Below, piece after piece: positions 1 through 6,479 of a stretch of 6,609 nt of DNA. The stretch spans positions 1 through 6,609 of the forward strand of contig JAKLIU010000113.1 of assembly GCA_022709445.1 (NCBI GenBank), written 5' to 3'. The stretch comes from Spirochaetota bacterium (GTDB lineage: Bacteria > Spirochaetota > Spirochaetia > Treponematales > UBA12059). The translations under genes and the position numbers were made by a program. Positions within the stretch are counted from its first letter, which is position 1. Every line of letters starts with the position of its first letter. Below the pieces are notes generated by a model. That model had not been told where the DNA came from. It saw only the letters and a program-made list of their open reading frames with translations, and ran no database searches.

Positions 1-609
1 AACCTGCTGTTCTCCTACGGCTCCCAGCGCATCCTGGCCGAGGAGCGCGGCATAGACCAGCGGCTGCTCTGGGAGCACAGCAAGCGCTGCGCCTACTACG
101 CCTACAACCTGGCCAAGAACTTCAAGTCGACCAACCGCCTCCTGCAGGACGACGCCTACGTGGGCGGCATGCTCCACGACATGGGCAAGATCATCTTCTC
201 CGCGGTCCACCCGGAGCTCCTGGACCACATCAAGTCCTTCTGCGACGCCAAGGGCATCGAGGAACGCACCTTCGAGGACCTGGCCGGCGGCATGAACCAC
301 GCCGAGATCGGGGCGCGCGTCGCCAGCAAGTGGAACTTCCCCGAGGCCCTGGTCGCCGCCATCCGGTTCCATCACGAGCCGGCGCTCATGACCACCGACT
401 TCAAGGACGTGGCCTTCACCGTGTACCTGGCCAACGTGTTCTGCGAGTACGAGAGCAAGGGCATGACCTGGGACCAGATCGACAAGACCGTGCTGCAGGA
501 CTTCGGGTTCATGGGCGAGAAGCAGTTCGCCAAGACCGTGGAGGCCTTCGGTGAGGGCTTCCGCCAGGAAACCATGAAGGAACGCGAAAGCACCGTGGGC
601 CGCCGCTGA
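1..609 (+). CDS. HDOD-domain signalling protein (C-terminal part; 5' end outside window)
   Basis: The frame is open from base 1 to the TGA at 607-609, giving 202 residues of a protein that begins upstream of the window. The visible part matches the second half of an HDOD domain. A helix with a WEHS motif comes first, then GMLHDMGK with the His-Asp pair at partial residues 59-60, then NHAEIGARVASKW and the downstream IRFHHEP segment. HDOD proteins are regulatory relatives of HD phosphohydrolases and are usually linked to signalling, motility or stress control. Many have a degenerate metal site, but here the HD pair and the later HH pair are kept. It ends in a charged tail rich in Lys, Glu and Arg, with no membrane segment. 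Any N-terminal receiver or other sensor domain would lie outside the window, so the input signal is unknown. It converges on the symporter gene across a hairpin. Family call firm, role inferred. Confidence 0.88.
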   Translation, partial: NLLFSYGSQRILAEERGIDQRLLWEHSKRCAYYAYNLAKNFKSTNRLLQDDAYVGGMLHDMGKIIFSAVHPELLDHIKSFCDAKGIEERTFEDLAGGMNHAEIGARVASKWNFPEALVAAIRFHHEPALMTTDFKDVAFTVYLANVFCEYESKGMTWDQIDKTVLQDFGFMGEKQFAKTVEAFGEGFRQETMKERESTVGRR

Positions 610-632
610 GAACCAGTCCTGAGCGCTGACGA

Positions 633-664
633 GACGGCCTTCCGGCAATCGCCGGGAGGCCGTC
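633..664. terminator. Hairpin between convergent genes, probable bidirectional terminator
   Basis: The arms GACGGCCTTCCGGC (633-646) and GCCGGGAGGCCGTC (651-664) pair over 14 positions with one G-T wobble, around an AATC loop. It lies 23 bp after the HDOD stop and 1 bp from the end of the convergent symporter gene, so it can serve both transcripts. The plus-strand tail is only moderately T-rich (TTCATT) and the minus side has no T-run. Termination strength is therefore uncertain, although the placement is typical. Confidence 0.75.
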
Positions 665-665
665 T

Positions 666-2267
666 TCATTCCGCGGGTCGCCGCTCCCGGGATCGCGCGA
701 ACAGGGAGAACGCCGCCCACAGCGCCAGCACGAGCCCGATCTGGTACCACATCCAGGCCGGAAGCCCGGCGACGATCCTGGCCTGACGGCCGAAATTCCA
801 GGCGTCGGTGGCCGCGGCCAGGAGGACCAGGCATGCGGCCAGGAAGCCGGGTCCCGCGGGCAGGCCGTGTCCGGTGGCCATCAGCCGCCCCCGGCGGTTT
901 CGCTCCAGCCAGGCCGCGCCAAGCACCAGGCACTGCACCAGCGCGTTGAACAAGGCCGCGGGGAGCGGCGGGGAGAACAGCCCGAAGCCTTCCAGGATCA
1001 CCAAGCCGGTGCCGGTCGCCAGGGCGGCCCATGCCCCGGCCGCGCCGACCCCGGGCAGGTAGATGGCGGCCAGCGCCACGGGCGCCATCGACGCGTATCC
1101 CGGGAAGGCCGTCTTGTTCAGGAAGCCGAGCATGGACTGGGGCGGGCGGAGCGAAACGACCAGGGCGATGAGCGCCAGGACAAGCCCGGCCCGGGCGGCG
1201 GTACGCGGATCGGCCTTGCGACGGGGCAGGAACTCCTCGGTCACTATCGACGCGCAGGACAGGAGCTGGCTGTCCATGGTGGACATCAAGGCCGCCAGGG
1301 CGGCAAGCGAGAAGACCGGCCCCCAGACCGACCCGGCGACCAGGCCGGAGAGCAGCGTGAAGATCCCGTCCGAGGCCGGCGCGGACAGGCCCGGCTGGAG
1401 GGTGCGGCCCATGACGCCAATCGCGGTCATGGGAAGGAACACCAGCAGCGCCACCAGCGGATAAAAGGCCATGCTGCGGTACAGGTCCCGATCCGAGCGG
1501 GCGGCGTAGAAGCGCTGGATGAAATGGGGGAACATGGGGTCGGCCAAGCCCCACAGGACGTAGTAGCCCAGGAGGGCCGTCCAGGGGATCGAACCGTCGG
1601 CCCCAGCGCGGGCACCGGCCGCCCCGTCGCCGGCGATGGCGGCGAGGAACCCGCCGTCGGCCGCGAAACGCGCCATGAGGGCGAAGGCGACCAGACCCAG
1701 CCCGACCAGGACGATCAACTGGAAGACGTCGGTGCCCGCGACCGCCTTCATGCCGCCGCGGAACACGTACAGGGCGATGCAGGCGGTGACCAGGGCGGCA
1801 CCCAGCCAGACCGGCCAACCCGTCGCCGCGGCAAGGGTCCTGCCCGCCGAACCCGCCTGGATGGCCAGGTAGGGCAGGGTATAGGCCAGCGACAGGAGCG
1901 AGAAGGCCTTGCCCAGCCCGCGGGAGCCGAACCGGCCCGCCAGCAGGTCTCCGGGCGTGGTCCAGCCCCCGGCCGCGGCCATCCGCCTGAGCGGGACGCC
2001 TATCAGCGCGAACGACAGGGCCATGAAGCCGGTCCCGAAAGCCATCACCGGGAAGAAGGCCCAGCCGCTGCGGTACGCCGCTCCCGTGACCCCGAAAATG
2101 GTGAAGGCCGACAGGTTGGAGGCCGCCAGGGTGGCGAGCAGGCGGAAACCGGACAGGTTCCGGCCGCCCAGCGCGAAGTCCGAGGAATCCTTGGGCCTGG
2201 CGCGCTTGAGCGCGAACAGGGCGCTGAGGGCCAGGAAGCCGGCGATGGCGATGACGGAAGGGCTCAT
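666..2267 (-). CDS. Sodium:solute symporter (SSS family) permease
   Basis: This 533-residue integral membrane protein is expected to import a solute with Na+. Most of its length consists of hydrophobic helices, consistent with the roughly 13 membrane spans of the SSS/PutP family, and the length is normal. Family marks are FALGGRNLSG (residues 31-40), ASNLSAFTIFG (49-59), the central signature FRGGMKAVAGTDVFQ (169-183), PHFIQRFYAA (247-256) and LMSTMDSQLL (327-336). The ATG at 2267 is preferred over one 25 codons upstream. A GGAG lies five bases before it (2273-2276), the protein then begins directly with a membrane helix, and the extra 25 residues would be an Arg/Pro-rich non-family tail. A good promoter lies in the gap upstream. 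The substrate cannot be read from sequence; proline, pantothenate, sugar and carboxylate carriers all belong to this family. Family call firm, substrate unknown. Confidence 0.92.
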   Translation of the reverse strand: MSPSVIAIAGFLALSALFALKRARPKDSSDFALGGRNLSGFRLLATLAASNLSAFTIFGVTGAAYRSGWAFFPVMAFGTGFMALSFALIGVPLRRMAAAGGWTTPGDLLAGRFGSRGLGKAFSLLSLAYTLPYLAIQAGSAGRTLAAATGWPVWLGAALVTACIALYVFRGGMKAVAGTDVFQLIVLVGLGLVAFALMARFAADGGFLAAIAGDGAAGARAGADGSIPWTALLGYYVLWGLADPMFPHFIQRFYAARSDRDLYRSMAFYPLVALLVFLPMTAIGVMGRTLQPGLSAPASDGIFTLLSGLVAGSVWGPVFSLAALAALMSTMDSQLLSCASIVTEEFLPRRKADPRTAARAGLVLALIALVVSLRPPQSMLGFLNKTAFPGYASMAPVALAAIYLPGVGAAGAWAALATGTGLVILEGFGLFSPPLPAALFNALVQCLVLGAAWLERNRRGRLMATGHGLPAGPGFLAACLVLLAAATDAWNFGRQARIVAGLPAWMWYQIGLVLALWAAFSLFARSRERRPAE

Positions 2268-2272
2268 GGGTG

Positions 2273-2276
2273 CTCC
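2273..2276 (-). promoter_or_regulatory. Shine-Dalgarno site that sets the symporter start
   Basis: GGAG on the minus strand lies five bases upstream of the ATG at 2267. The upstream in-frame ATG at 2342 has no comparable site close to it. This supports the 533-residue version of the symporter. Confidence 0.7.
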
Positions 2277-2370
2277 AATACCGAGGATACTGGAGGCTTG
2301 GATGGCCGCGGGGGGCCTAAGCGGAGGGCGAACTCCGCGCATAGCCTGCTGTGGGGGAAACGCCGGAGGC

Positions 2371-2400
2371 CTTATAGCACGGACTTGCGCGCCGGGTAAA
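2371..2400 (-). promoter_or_regulatory. Sigma-70-like promoter for the symporter gene
   Basis: On the minus strand, TTTACC (2400-2395) and TATAAG (2376-2371) are separated by 18 bases. They match the -35 and -10 consensus at 4/6 and 5/6 in an otherwise GC-rich setting. The predicted start is near 2364, leaving a leader of about 97 nt before the ATG at 2267. The symporter gene could thus be expressed independently of the peptidase gene upstream on the same strand. Assigned by eye from sequence only. Confidence 0.55.
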
Positions 2401-2414
2401 GCCTGGACCTCGAC

Positions 2415-3230
2415 TCAGCGCGCCGCTTCCCAGGCGGCGTAAAACTCGAGGAAGAACTGTTGCACCCCGCCGAAGAATCCGTCCTGCAGGGCGACGCCGG
2501 CCATGCCGACGAAGCGCCAGTGCCAGCTCTCCCATACGTAGCCGGTCACCGCCTCCATGCCTTCGGGGAAGGAAAGCGAGAAACCGAACCGACTGGCGTT
2601 GGCCGCCACCCAGCGGCCAGCGGCGGTGTCCGCGAACCCGTCGTCGATCGGGCTGAAGTCGACGGCCGTGCCCAGCTGGTGCTGGGAACGTCCGGCCCTG
2701 GCGGAAAAACGGGAAGCCTCCGCCTCGCCGTAGGCTGCGACGTTCCTGGCGAACAGGTCCAGCTGGTACGCGTAGGAGCGGTAAGCCGAACCGATCACCA
2801 GCCCGACGCCTTCCGTTCCGGCGGCGGCGACCATCCGCGCCAGCGCATCCAGGGCGGGCCGCCTCAGCCGCATGCCGGGTTTGGTCACGGGGATGCCGGC
2901 CAGATCCAGGTCGGACAGGTCGGCGGGAGCGTGGCTTTCCGGAAGGGGGTGGGCCTTGTCCACCAAGATCAGGAGCCCGCCGGCCGCCGCGGACTCCGCC
3001 TCGGCCTGCTCCAGCAATGAATACAGGCGCCCGGGCGATGCCCTGAACGCGGCCAGGAAAGCGCTCCGGACATCGGGGGGCAGGACTTCCGCAGCGCTCT
3101 CCACGCGGGCGGCTCGCGGGTCGACCGGCGCGGCGGGGGCCGGAGCCTGCGCTTCCGCTCGCCTGGCGCAGGACAGGAGGAGGCCGCACAGGAGGATGAT
3201 CGAAGCCAGGAGGCCGTTTCGTTCGCTCAT
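2415..3230 (-). CDS. VanY/M15B-type D,D-carboxypeptidase, predicted lipoprotein
   Basis: The product has 271 residues and should cleave the terminal D-Ala of peptidoglycan stem peptides, or a related cell-wall peptide, outside the cytoplasmic membrane. A hydrophobic N-terminus ends in a lipobox LLSC with Cys21 as the lipidation site, followed by an Ala/Pro-rich linker to about residue 37. The peptidase domain lies roughly in residues 85-250. It contains SAYRS (148-152), the zinc motif SQHQLGTAVDF with His184 and Asp191, and WESWHWRF with probable catalytic Glu234 and third zinc ligand His237. All expected M15 active-site residues are therefore present. The ATG at 3230 gives the complete signal sequence but lacks a clear Shine-Dalgarno site; a possible -10 hexamer lies only 6 bases before it. 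The gene diverges from the UDG-like gene and lies 147 bp upstream of the symporter gene. Peptidase family firm; the exact peptide bond cleaved is inferred. Confidence 0.88.
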   Translation of the reverse strand: MSERNGLLASIILLCGLLLSCARRAEAQAPAPAAPVDPRAARVESAAEVLPPDVRSAFLAAFRASPGRLYSLLEQAEAESAAAGGLLILVDKAHPLPESHAPADLSDLDLAGIPVTKPGMRLRRPALDALARMVAAAGTEGVGLVIGSAYRSYAYQLDLFARNVAAYGEAEASRFSARAGRSQHQLGTAVDFSPIDDGFADTAAGRWVAANASRFGFSLSFPEGMEAVTGYVWESWHWRFVGMAGVALQDGFFGGVQQFFLEFYAAWEAAR

Positions 3231-3236
3231 GCCCGG

Positions 3237-3266
3237 ACTCTACACCGCGAACCGCGCCCGCCGCAA
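3237..3266 (-). promoter_or_regulatory. Candidate promoter of the M15 peptidase gene, start-proximal
   Basis: On the minus strand, TTGCGG (3266-3261) and TAGAGT (3242-3237) are separated by 18 bases. The -10 element ends six bases before the ATG at 3230, so transcription would begin at or next to the start codon. The hexamers match the consensus at about 3/6 and 4/6. This is weak evidence alone but is mirrored on the other strand. Confidence 0.35.
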
Positions 3267-3285
3267 GGCAAGCCCGGAGCGGCGC

Positions 3286-3315
3286 TTGCCGAGCCCGGCC
3301 GCGGCGGGGTACTGT
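3286..3315 (+). promoter_or_regulatory. Candidate promoter of the UDG-like gene, start-proximal
   Basis: TTGCCG (3286-3291) and TACTGT (3310-3315) are separated by 18 bases. The -10 element ends 11 bases before the ATG at 3327, which predicts a leader of only about 0-6 nt. No Shine-Dalgarno-like sequence is visible between it and the start. Partial consensus matches only. Confidence 0.38.
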
Positions 3316-3326
3316 CGCCTCACACC

Positions 3327-4061
3327 ATGACCACGAAACGCTACGATCGGTTCTGCGTACTCCGCGATTCCTTCAGGGAACGGGTGGAGGCCTGGTCCTC
3401 GGCCCTCCCGGAATTGGCGGACGCCCAGCGCGAGCTGGCCCGGACCTCCGGGACGCCCGCCTACGCCGTCGAGACGCCGGTGGTCTACAACCGCGACCTC
3501 GACCTGGTCGGCCCCGGCGACCGGGTTGCCTGGGTGCTGGTGGCCGACAATCCCGGCAAGAAGGAACAGGCCGCCGGGGCCAACCGCTACCTGATCGGGC
3601 CGTCGGGCAAGGCCGCGGAAAATTTCTTCTCCAGGGAACTGGGCGTGGACTTCCGCTCGCGTACGGTCATCGTGAACAAGACGCCCATCCACACGCCCAA
3701 GACCGTCCAGCTCCGCGCGCTCGCGGCCGGCCGGCCCCGGATCACCGCCGTGCTGGAGGAGAGCCAGGCGTTCATGGCAGCCCTGGTCCCGGAACTCCAG
3801 GCGGCGCTGGGCGCGCCGGTCTGGATCATGGGCATTTCCGAGCTGGGCAGGCGCGGCATCTTCGCCCCGTGGAAGGCGGCCCTGCTCCAGGCGTATTCGC
3901 GAGCATCGCCGGGACTGCTCGACGGGGTGTACGTGTTCAACCATTTCTCCATGGGCAGCTTCGCGACCGAGCTCAAGCGCCGCCGGCTGCCCGGCGAGAC
4001 GACGCCCCGTGCGGTGCTTCGCATCGGCGCGGAGAACCGCGCACGCAGCCTGGGCGAATAG
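3327..4061 (+). CDS. Uracil-DNA glycosylase superfamily-like protein
   Basis: The product is a 244-residue soluble protein with no signal peptide. The centre resembles the uracil-DNA glycosylase fold. WVLVADNPGKKEQ (69-81) sits where families 4/5 have their GxxPGxxE motif. RYLIGPSGKAAENFF (87-101) is like the FVGxxGxxL segment, and VIVNKTPIHTP (114-124) is like the strand with the conserved Asn. A late hydrophobic strand with IMGISELG is followed near the end by NHFSMGSF (205-212), in place of the usual HPS loop. The four cysteines that hold the iron-sulphur cluster in family 4 enzymes are absent; only Cys10 is seen. Base excision in DNA repair is the obvious role, but the changed motifs could mean a different substrate or a non-enzymatic relative. 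The start at 3327 has no Shine-Dalgarno site. Superfamily call is by motif pattern and is moderate; activity is unproven. Confidence 0.55.
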   Translation: MTTKRYDRFCVLRDSFRERVEAWSSALPELADAQRELARTSGTPAYAVETPVVYNRDLDLVGPGDRVAWVLVADNPGKKEQAAGANRYLIGPSGKAAENFFSRELGVDFRSRTVIVNKTPIHTPKTVQLRALAAGRPRITAVLEESQAFMAALVPELQAALGAPVWIMGISELGRRGIFAPWKAALLQAYSRASPGLLDGVYVFNHFSMGSFATELKRRRLPGETTPRAVLRIGAENRARSLGE

Positions 4062-4080
4062 CGAGCATCCCGCCGAGCGG

Positions 4081-4109
4081 TATCCAAAAAAACGGAAAAA
4101 CGATATCCT
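4081..4109 (+). promoter_or_regulatory. A-tract-rich upstream region of the hydrolase gene, possible promoter
   Basis: The 94-bp gap after the UDG-like gene holds a marked AT-rich island in GC-rich surroundings. It has seven A (4086-4092) and five A (4096-4100), spaced about one helical turn apart, then TATCCT (4104-4109) as a possible -10. The matching -35 position (TATCCA, 4081-4086) is poor. A start near 4117 would leave a leader of about 40 nt that includes the GGAG at 4144-4147. Promoter placement is tentative; the AT-rich island itself is plain to see. Confidence 0.35.
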
Positions 4110-4155
4110 TTCCGCGCGGCCGCGCCGCCCCATCGATCATTCCGGAGTAGGTTTC

Positions 4156-6345
4156 ATGCGATCCAAGACCCCCCGCACCGCAGCGCTCGTCGTCCTGGCT
4201 GTCCTGGCCATCCTGGCCGCCACTTCCCAGGCCATCCCGGGCTCGCCGGCTTCCGCGCCCTCCGTCCGGCCGGCCGACGCCAGGCTGCCCCAGGGTGCCC
4301 TCATCGGCTCGGCAAAGGGGCTGTTCCGCATCGACGCGTCCGGCATGCCCGTGTCCATCCTGGCGGGAACCGAGGTGCGCAAGATCGTGCGGGCGGGCGA
4401 CTCCTGGTACTTCCTCACCGACCGGGGGATACTGCACAGCCCGGACCTGCTCTCCTTCGCCGAACGCAACGCCGGTATCCCCGTGAAAACCCTCAAGACC
4501 TACGACGACGGCGTCAAGGCCTTCGTCAGGGAAATACAGGAGATCAAGGACCTGGAGGCGGATCCATACGACCCGCGCACGCTCGTCGCCTGCACCAAGG
4601 ACGAAGTCTACCTGACCAGGGACGGCGGCCAGTCCTGGACCGCGATCCCCTCTCCCGCCACCCAGCCCGGGCTCAAGGCGGTGGCCGTCACCAGCAAGCC
4701 GGAAGGCATGATCCTGGTGTCGCACCCCATCAAGGGTCCCTTCCGGCGGCCCCTGGCCGGCGGGTCATGGAAGGAAATCGGCGGCGATCTGGGCAAGAGC
4801 GACCCCTCCACCAGCGCGGACGAGATTTCCGACATCGCGGTGGAGGCCGCCGCGGCCGGCCCCGTGATCTGGGCCTCCAACTCGTTCCTGCACCGCATCT
4901 ACCGGCTGGACGCGACGGGCGGGTCCTTCAAGCTGGCCTACGGTACGCCGGCGGAATTCGCCGGGCTGGACTCGCTGGCCCCCGGACCGGACGGCCTGCG
5001 CTACGTGACCGAGGGCAAGGTGCTCAGGCTGGAAGGCGGCCCGGCTTCGTTCTCTTCCGGGGAATCGGCCCCGCACACCGCGTTGGCGCTGGCCGCCTCG
5101 GCCGCCGTGCCCGCCCAGCTGAACGCGCTGTGGCTGCCCGCATCCGGTTCCTCGGGGGAACTCTCGCTGAGCGAGCTCTGGATGGTGGCCTTCAAGAGCG
5201 ACAAGCCCTACCGGGCCGCCGCCGACGGCCGGCTGGGCCTCTACCTGCAGACGCACTTCATGGTGGATCCCGTGACCCGGGCCAAATACGATGCCATCAT
5301 GACAGAGCGCCGGCTGGACATGGTCGTCATGGACATGAAGGACGATTTCGGCAGGCTGCGCTTCGAGCCCAGGGATCCCCTGGTCAAGTCGCTGGGCAGG
5401 ACCGTCAACCCGCTGGACGTCGAGTCTTTCGTCAGGGAGATGAAGGCCAAGGGACGCTGGCTGGTGGCGCGCATCGTGGTGTTCAAGGACCAGCGCCTCT
5501 ACGAGCAGGCGGGCGGGGCCTACGCGGCCTGGGACGCCTCGGCCAAGGCTCCCTGGCGCGGCTACGAGCTGGAGACGACGACGGTGCCCGCGACCCCCGC
5601 GCCCGGAGCGCCCGCGGCCACCGTGACCCCGGGCTCGACCACCACCGTGACCACGCGCAAGTACTACGACGAGTACTGGGTGGACCCCTACAGCGAGAAG
5701 GTCTGGGAGTACAACGTCGCGGTGGCCCGCGAGATGATCGCCCGCGGCTTCGACGAGATCCAGTTCGACTACATACGTTTCCCCACGGACGGCGTGAACC
5801 TGGACCAGGCGAGCTACCGCTGGAAGGACGCCGGCATGGACAAGGAGAGCGCCCTCATGTCCTTCCTGCGCTACGCCAGGGAGCACATAGCCGCGCCCAT
5901 CAGCATCGACATCTACGGCGCCAACGGCTGGTACCGCTCCGGCGTGCGCACCGGCCAGGACGTGGAGCTGCTGTCGCGCTACGTGGACGCGATCTGCCCC
6001 ATGTTCTACCCCTCGCACTTCGAGCAGGGCTTCATGGGCTTCGAGCCCGCCGCGCTGCGCCCCTACCGCATCTACCGCATCGGCACCCTGCGCAACTCGT
6101 TCATCGCCAGGAAGAAAGCCGTGATCAGGCCCTGGGTACAGGCCTTCTACCTGAACGTGCGCTACGACCGCGAGTGGTATTCCCCCAAGTACATCAGCCT
6201 GGAGGTGGACGGCGTGCGCGACTCGTCCAACGAGGGCCTGACTTTCTGGAACAATTCCGGCAACTACGCCGACATACCGGTTCTGGAGACGGCCCCCGAC
6301 GGGCGCCTGGCCGCCAGGCCATCCGGCAGGGGCATACTGGACTGA
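4156..6345 (+). CDS. Exported Asp-box plus DUF4015 putative glycoside hydrolase
   Basis: The product has 729 residues. The N-terminus is a signal peptide, with basic residues, a hydrophobic core at about 9-22 and a type I cleavage site after SQA (24-26). Residues about 45-355 look beta-rich with a clear Asp-box TRDGGQSW (154-161), as in BNR/sialidase-like propellers. Residues about 361-710 form the DUF4015 putative glycosyl hydrolase barrel. This has LYLQTHFMV at its first strand, VVMDMKDDFG, LVARIVVFKD, WVDPYS (508-513) and the hallmark GFDEIQFDYIRFP (531-543), where Asp533, Glu534 and Asp538 are the best catalytic candidates. Later marks are ISIDIYG, CPMFYPSHF and RPWVQAFYL. A Thr/Pro/Ala-rich stretch (474-500) interrupts the barrel. 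The ATG at 4156 is chosen for the signal peptide and a GGAG eight bases upstream; an in-frame ATG at 4009 would overlap the previous gene and bury the signal. The substrate, presumably an extracellular or envelope glycan, is unknown. Confidence 0.88.
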   Translation: MRSKTPRTAALVVLAVLAILAATSQAIPGSPASAPSVRPADARLPQGALIGSAKGLFRIDASGMPVSILAGTEVRKIVRAGDSWYFLTDRGILHSPDLLSFAERNAGIPVKTLKTYDDGVKAFVREIQEIKDLEADPYDPRTLVACTKDEVYLTRDGGQSWTAIPSPATQPGLKAVAVTSKPEGMILVSHPIKGPFRRPLAGGSWKEIGGDLGKSDPSTSADEISDIAVEAAAAGPVIWASNSFLHRIYRLDATGGSFKLAYGTPAEFAGLDSLAPGPDGLRYVTEGKVLRLEGGPASFSSGESAPHTALALAASAAVPAQLNALWLPASGSSGELSLSELWMVAFKSDKPYRAAADGRLGLYLQTHFMVDPVTRAKYDAIMTERRLDMVVMDMKDDFGRLRFEPRDPLVKSLGRTVNPLDVESFVREMKAKGRWLVARIVVFKDQRLYEQAGGAYAAWDASAKAPWRGYELETTTVPATPAPGAPAATVTPGSTTTVTTRKYYDEYWVDPYSEKVWEYNVAVAREMIARGFDEIQFDYIRFPTDGVNLDQASYRWKDAGMDKESALMSFLRYAREHIAAPISIDIYGANGWYRSGVRTGQDVELLSRYVDAICPMFYPSHFEQGFMGFEPAALRPYRIYRIGTLRNSFIARKKAVIRPWVQAFYLNVRYDREWYSPKYISLEVDGVRDSSNEGLTFWNNSGNYADIPVLETAPDGRLAARPSGRGILD

Positions 6346-6366
6346 GCGCCCGCCGCGGTGTAGGAT
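6338..6366 (+). promoter_or_regulatory. Candidate promoter for the small ORF
   Basis: TGGACT (6338-6343), overlapping the hydrolase stop codon, and TAGGAT (6361-6366) are separated by 17 bases. Each matches the consensus at 4/6. Transcription would start near 6373, giving a short RNA of about 140 nt ending at the terminator at 6480-6513. Assigned by eye; moderate to low certainty. Confidence 0.35.
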
Positions 6367-6373
6367 CGGGCTT

Positions 6374-6390
6374 GGCCGCTTCACGCGGCC
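6374..6390 (+). other. Hairpin GGCCGC/GCGGCC after the hydrolase gene
   Basis: A perfect 6-bp GC-only stem (6374-6379 with 6385-6390) closes a TTCAC loop 28 bp after the hydrolase stop. Only two T follow it, so it is a poor terminator. It could shield the 3' end of the hydrolase mRNA, or form the 5' structure of a short RNA that starts near 6373. Confidence 0.4.
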
Positions 6391-6412
6391 TTCAATCCGG
6401 AGGAGGCAGCCC

Positions 6413-6457
6413 ATGAACCAGACAAGGCGCCGATACCAGGACCCGCGGCGCGCCTGA
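6413..6457 (+). CDS. Candidate 14-codon small ORF, Arg-rich peptide
   Basis: ATG at 6413 to TGA at 6455-6457 encodes MNQTRRRYQDPRRA, with five Arg in 14 residues and G or C at most third positions. It is preceded by GGAGGAGG (6399-6406), the strongest ribosome-binding site in the window, with a spacer of six bases. A candidate promoter lies upstream and a strong terminator starts 23 bp after the stop. No plus-strand gene follows, so an amino-acid attenuator leader is not the obvious reading. Alternatives are a free-standing small peptide, a dual-function small RNA, or the surviving start of a gene whose body was deleted. No family is recognised. The initiation signals are visible; translation is inferred. 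Confidence 0.4.
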   Translation: MNQTRRRYQDPRRA

Positions 6458-6479
6458 AGACCCGCCGCTCACCATACGG

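Noticed and set aside
2321..2338. GCGGAG/CTCCGC hairpin in the symporter leader as a terminator or known riboswitch
   Set aside because: The stem is six base pairs with no T-run, and no known riboswitch core was recognised.
867..2399. 510-codon open frame on the plus strand, antisense to the symporter gene
   Set aside because: Its translation is Gly/Arg/Gln-rich with no recognisable domain. It is the expected shadow of a GC-rich gene, and the minus strand carries unmistakable SSS motifs.
2317..3189. 290-codon minus-strand frame inside the peptidase region
   Set aside because: Arg/Pro/Gly-rich out-of-frame translation. The overlapping frame has the lipobox and all M15 active-site residues.
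4067..4080. Short CCGC/GCGG hairpin after the UDG-like gene as its terminator
   Set aside because: The stem is only four base pairs with a three-base loop and is followed by A rather than T on the plus strand.
4009..4155. Upstream ATG at 4009 as the hydrolase start
   Set aside because: It would overlap the 3' end of the UDG-like gene by 53 bp, place 49 basic residues before an intact signal peptide and ignore the GGAG before 4156.
4765..6414. Long open frames on both strands (about 549 codons each) overlapping the hydrolase gene
   Set aside because: Both give Arg/Gly/His-rich low-complexity translations typical of GC-rich shadow frames. The frame starting at 4156 has the signal peptide and DUF4015 motifs.
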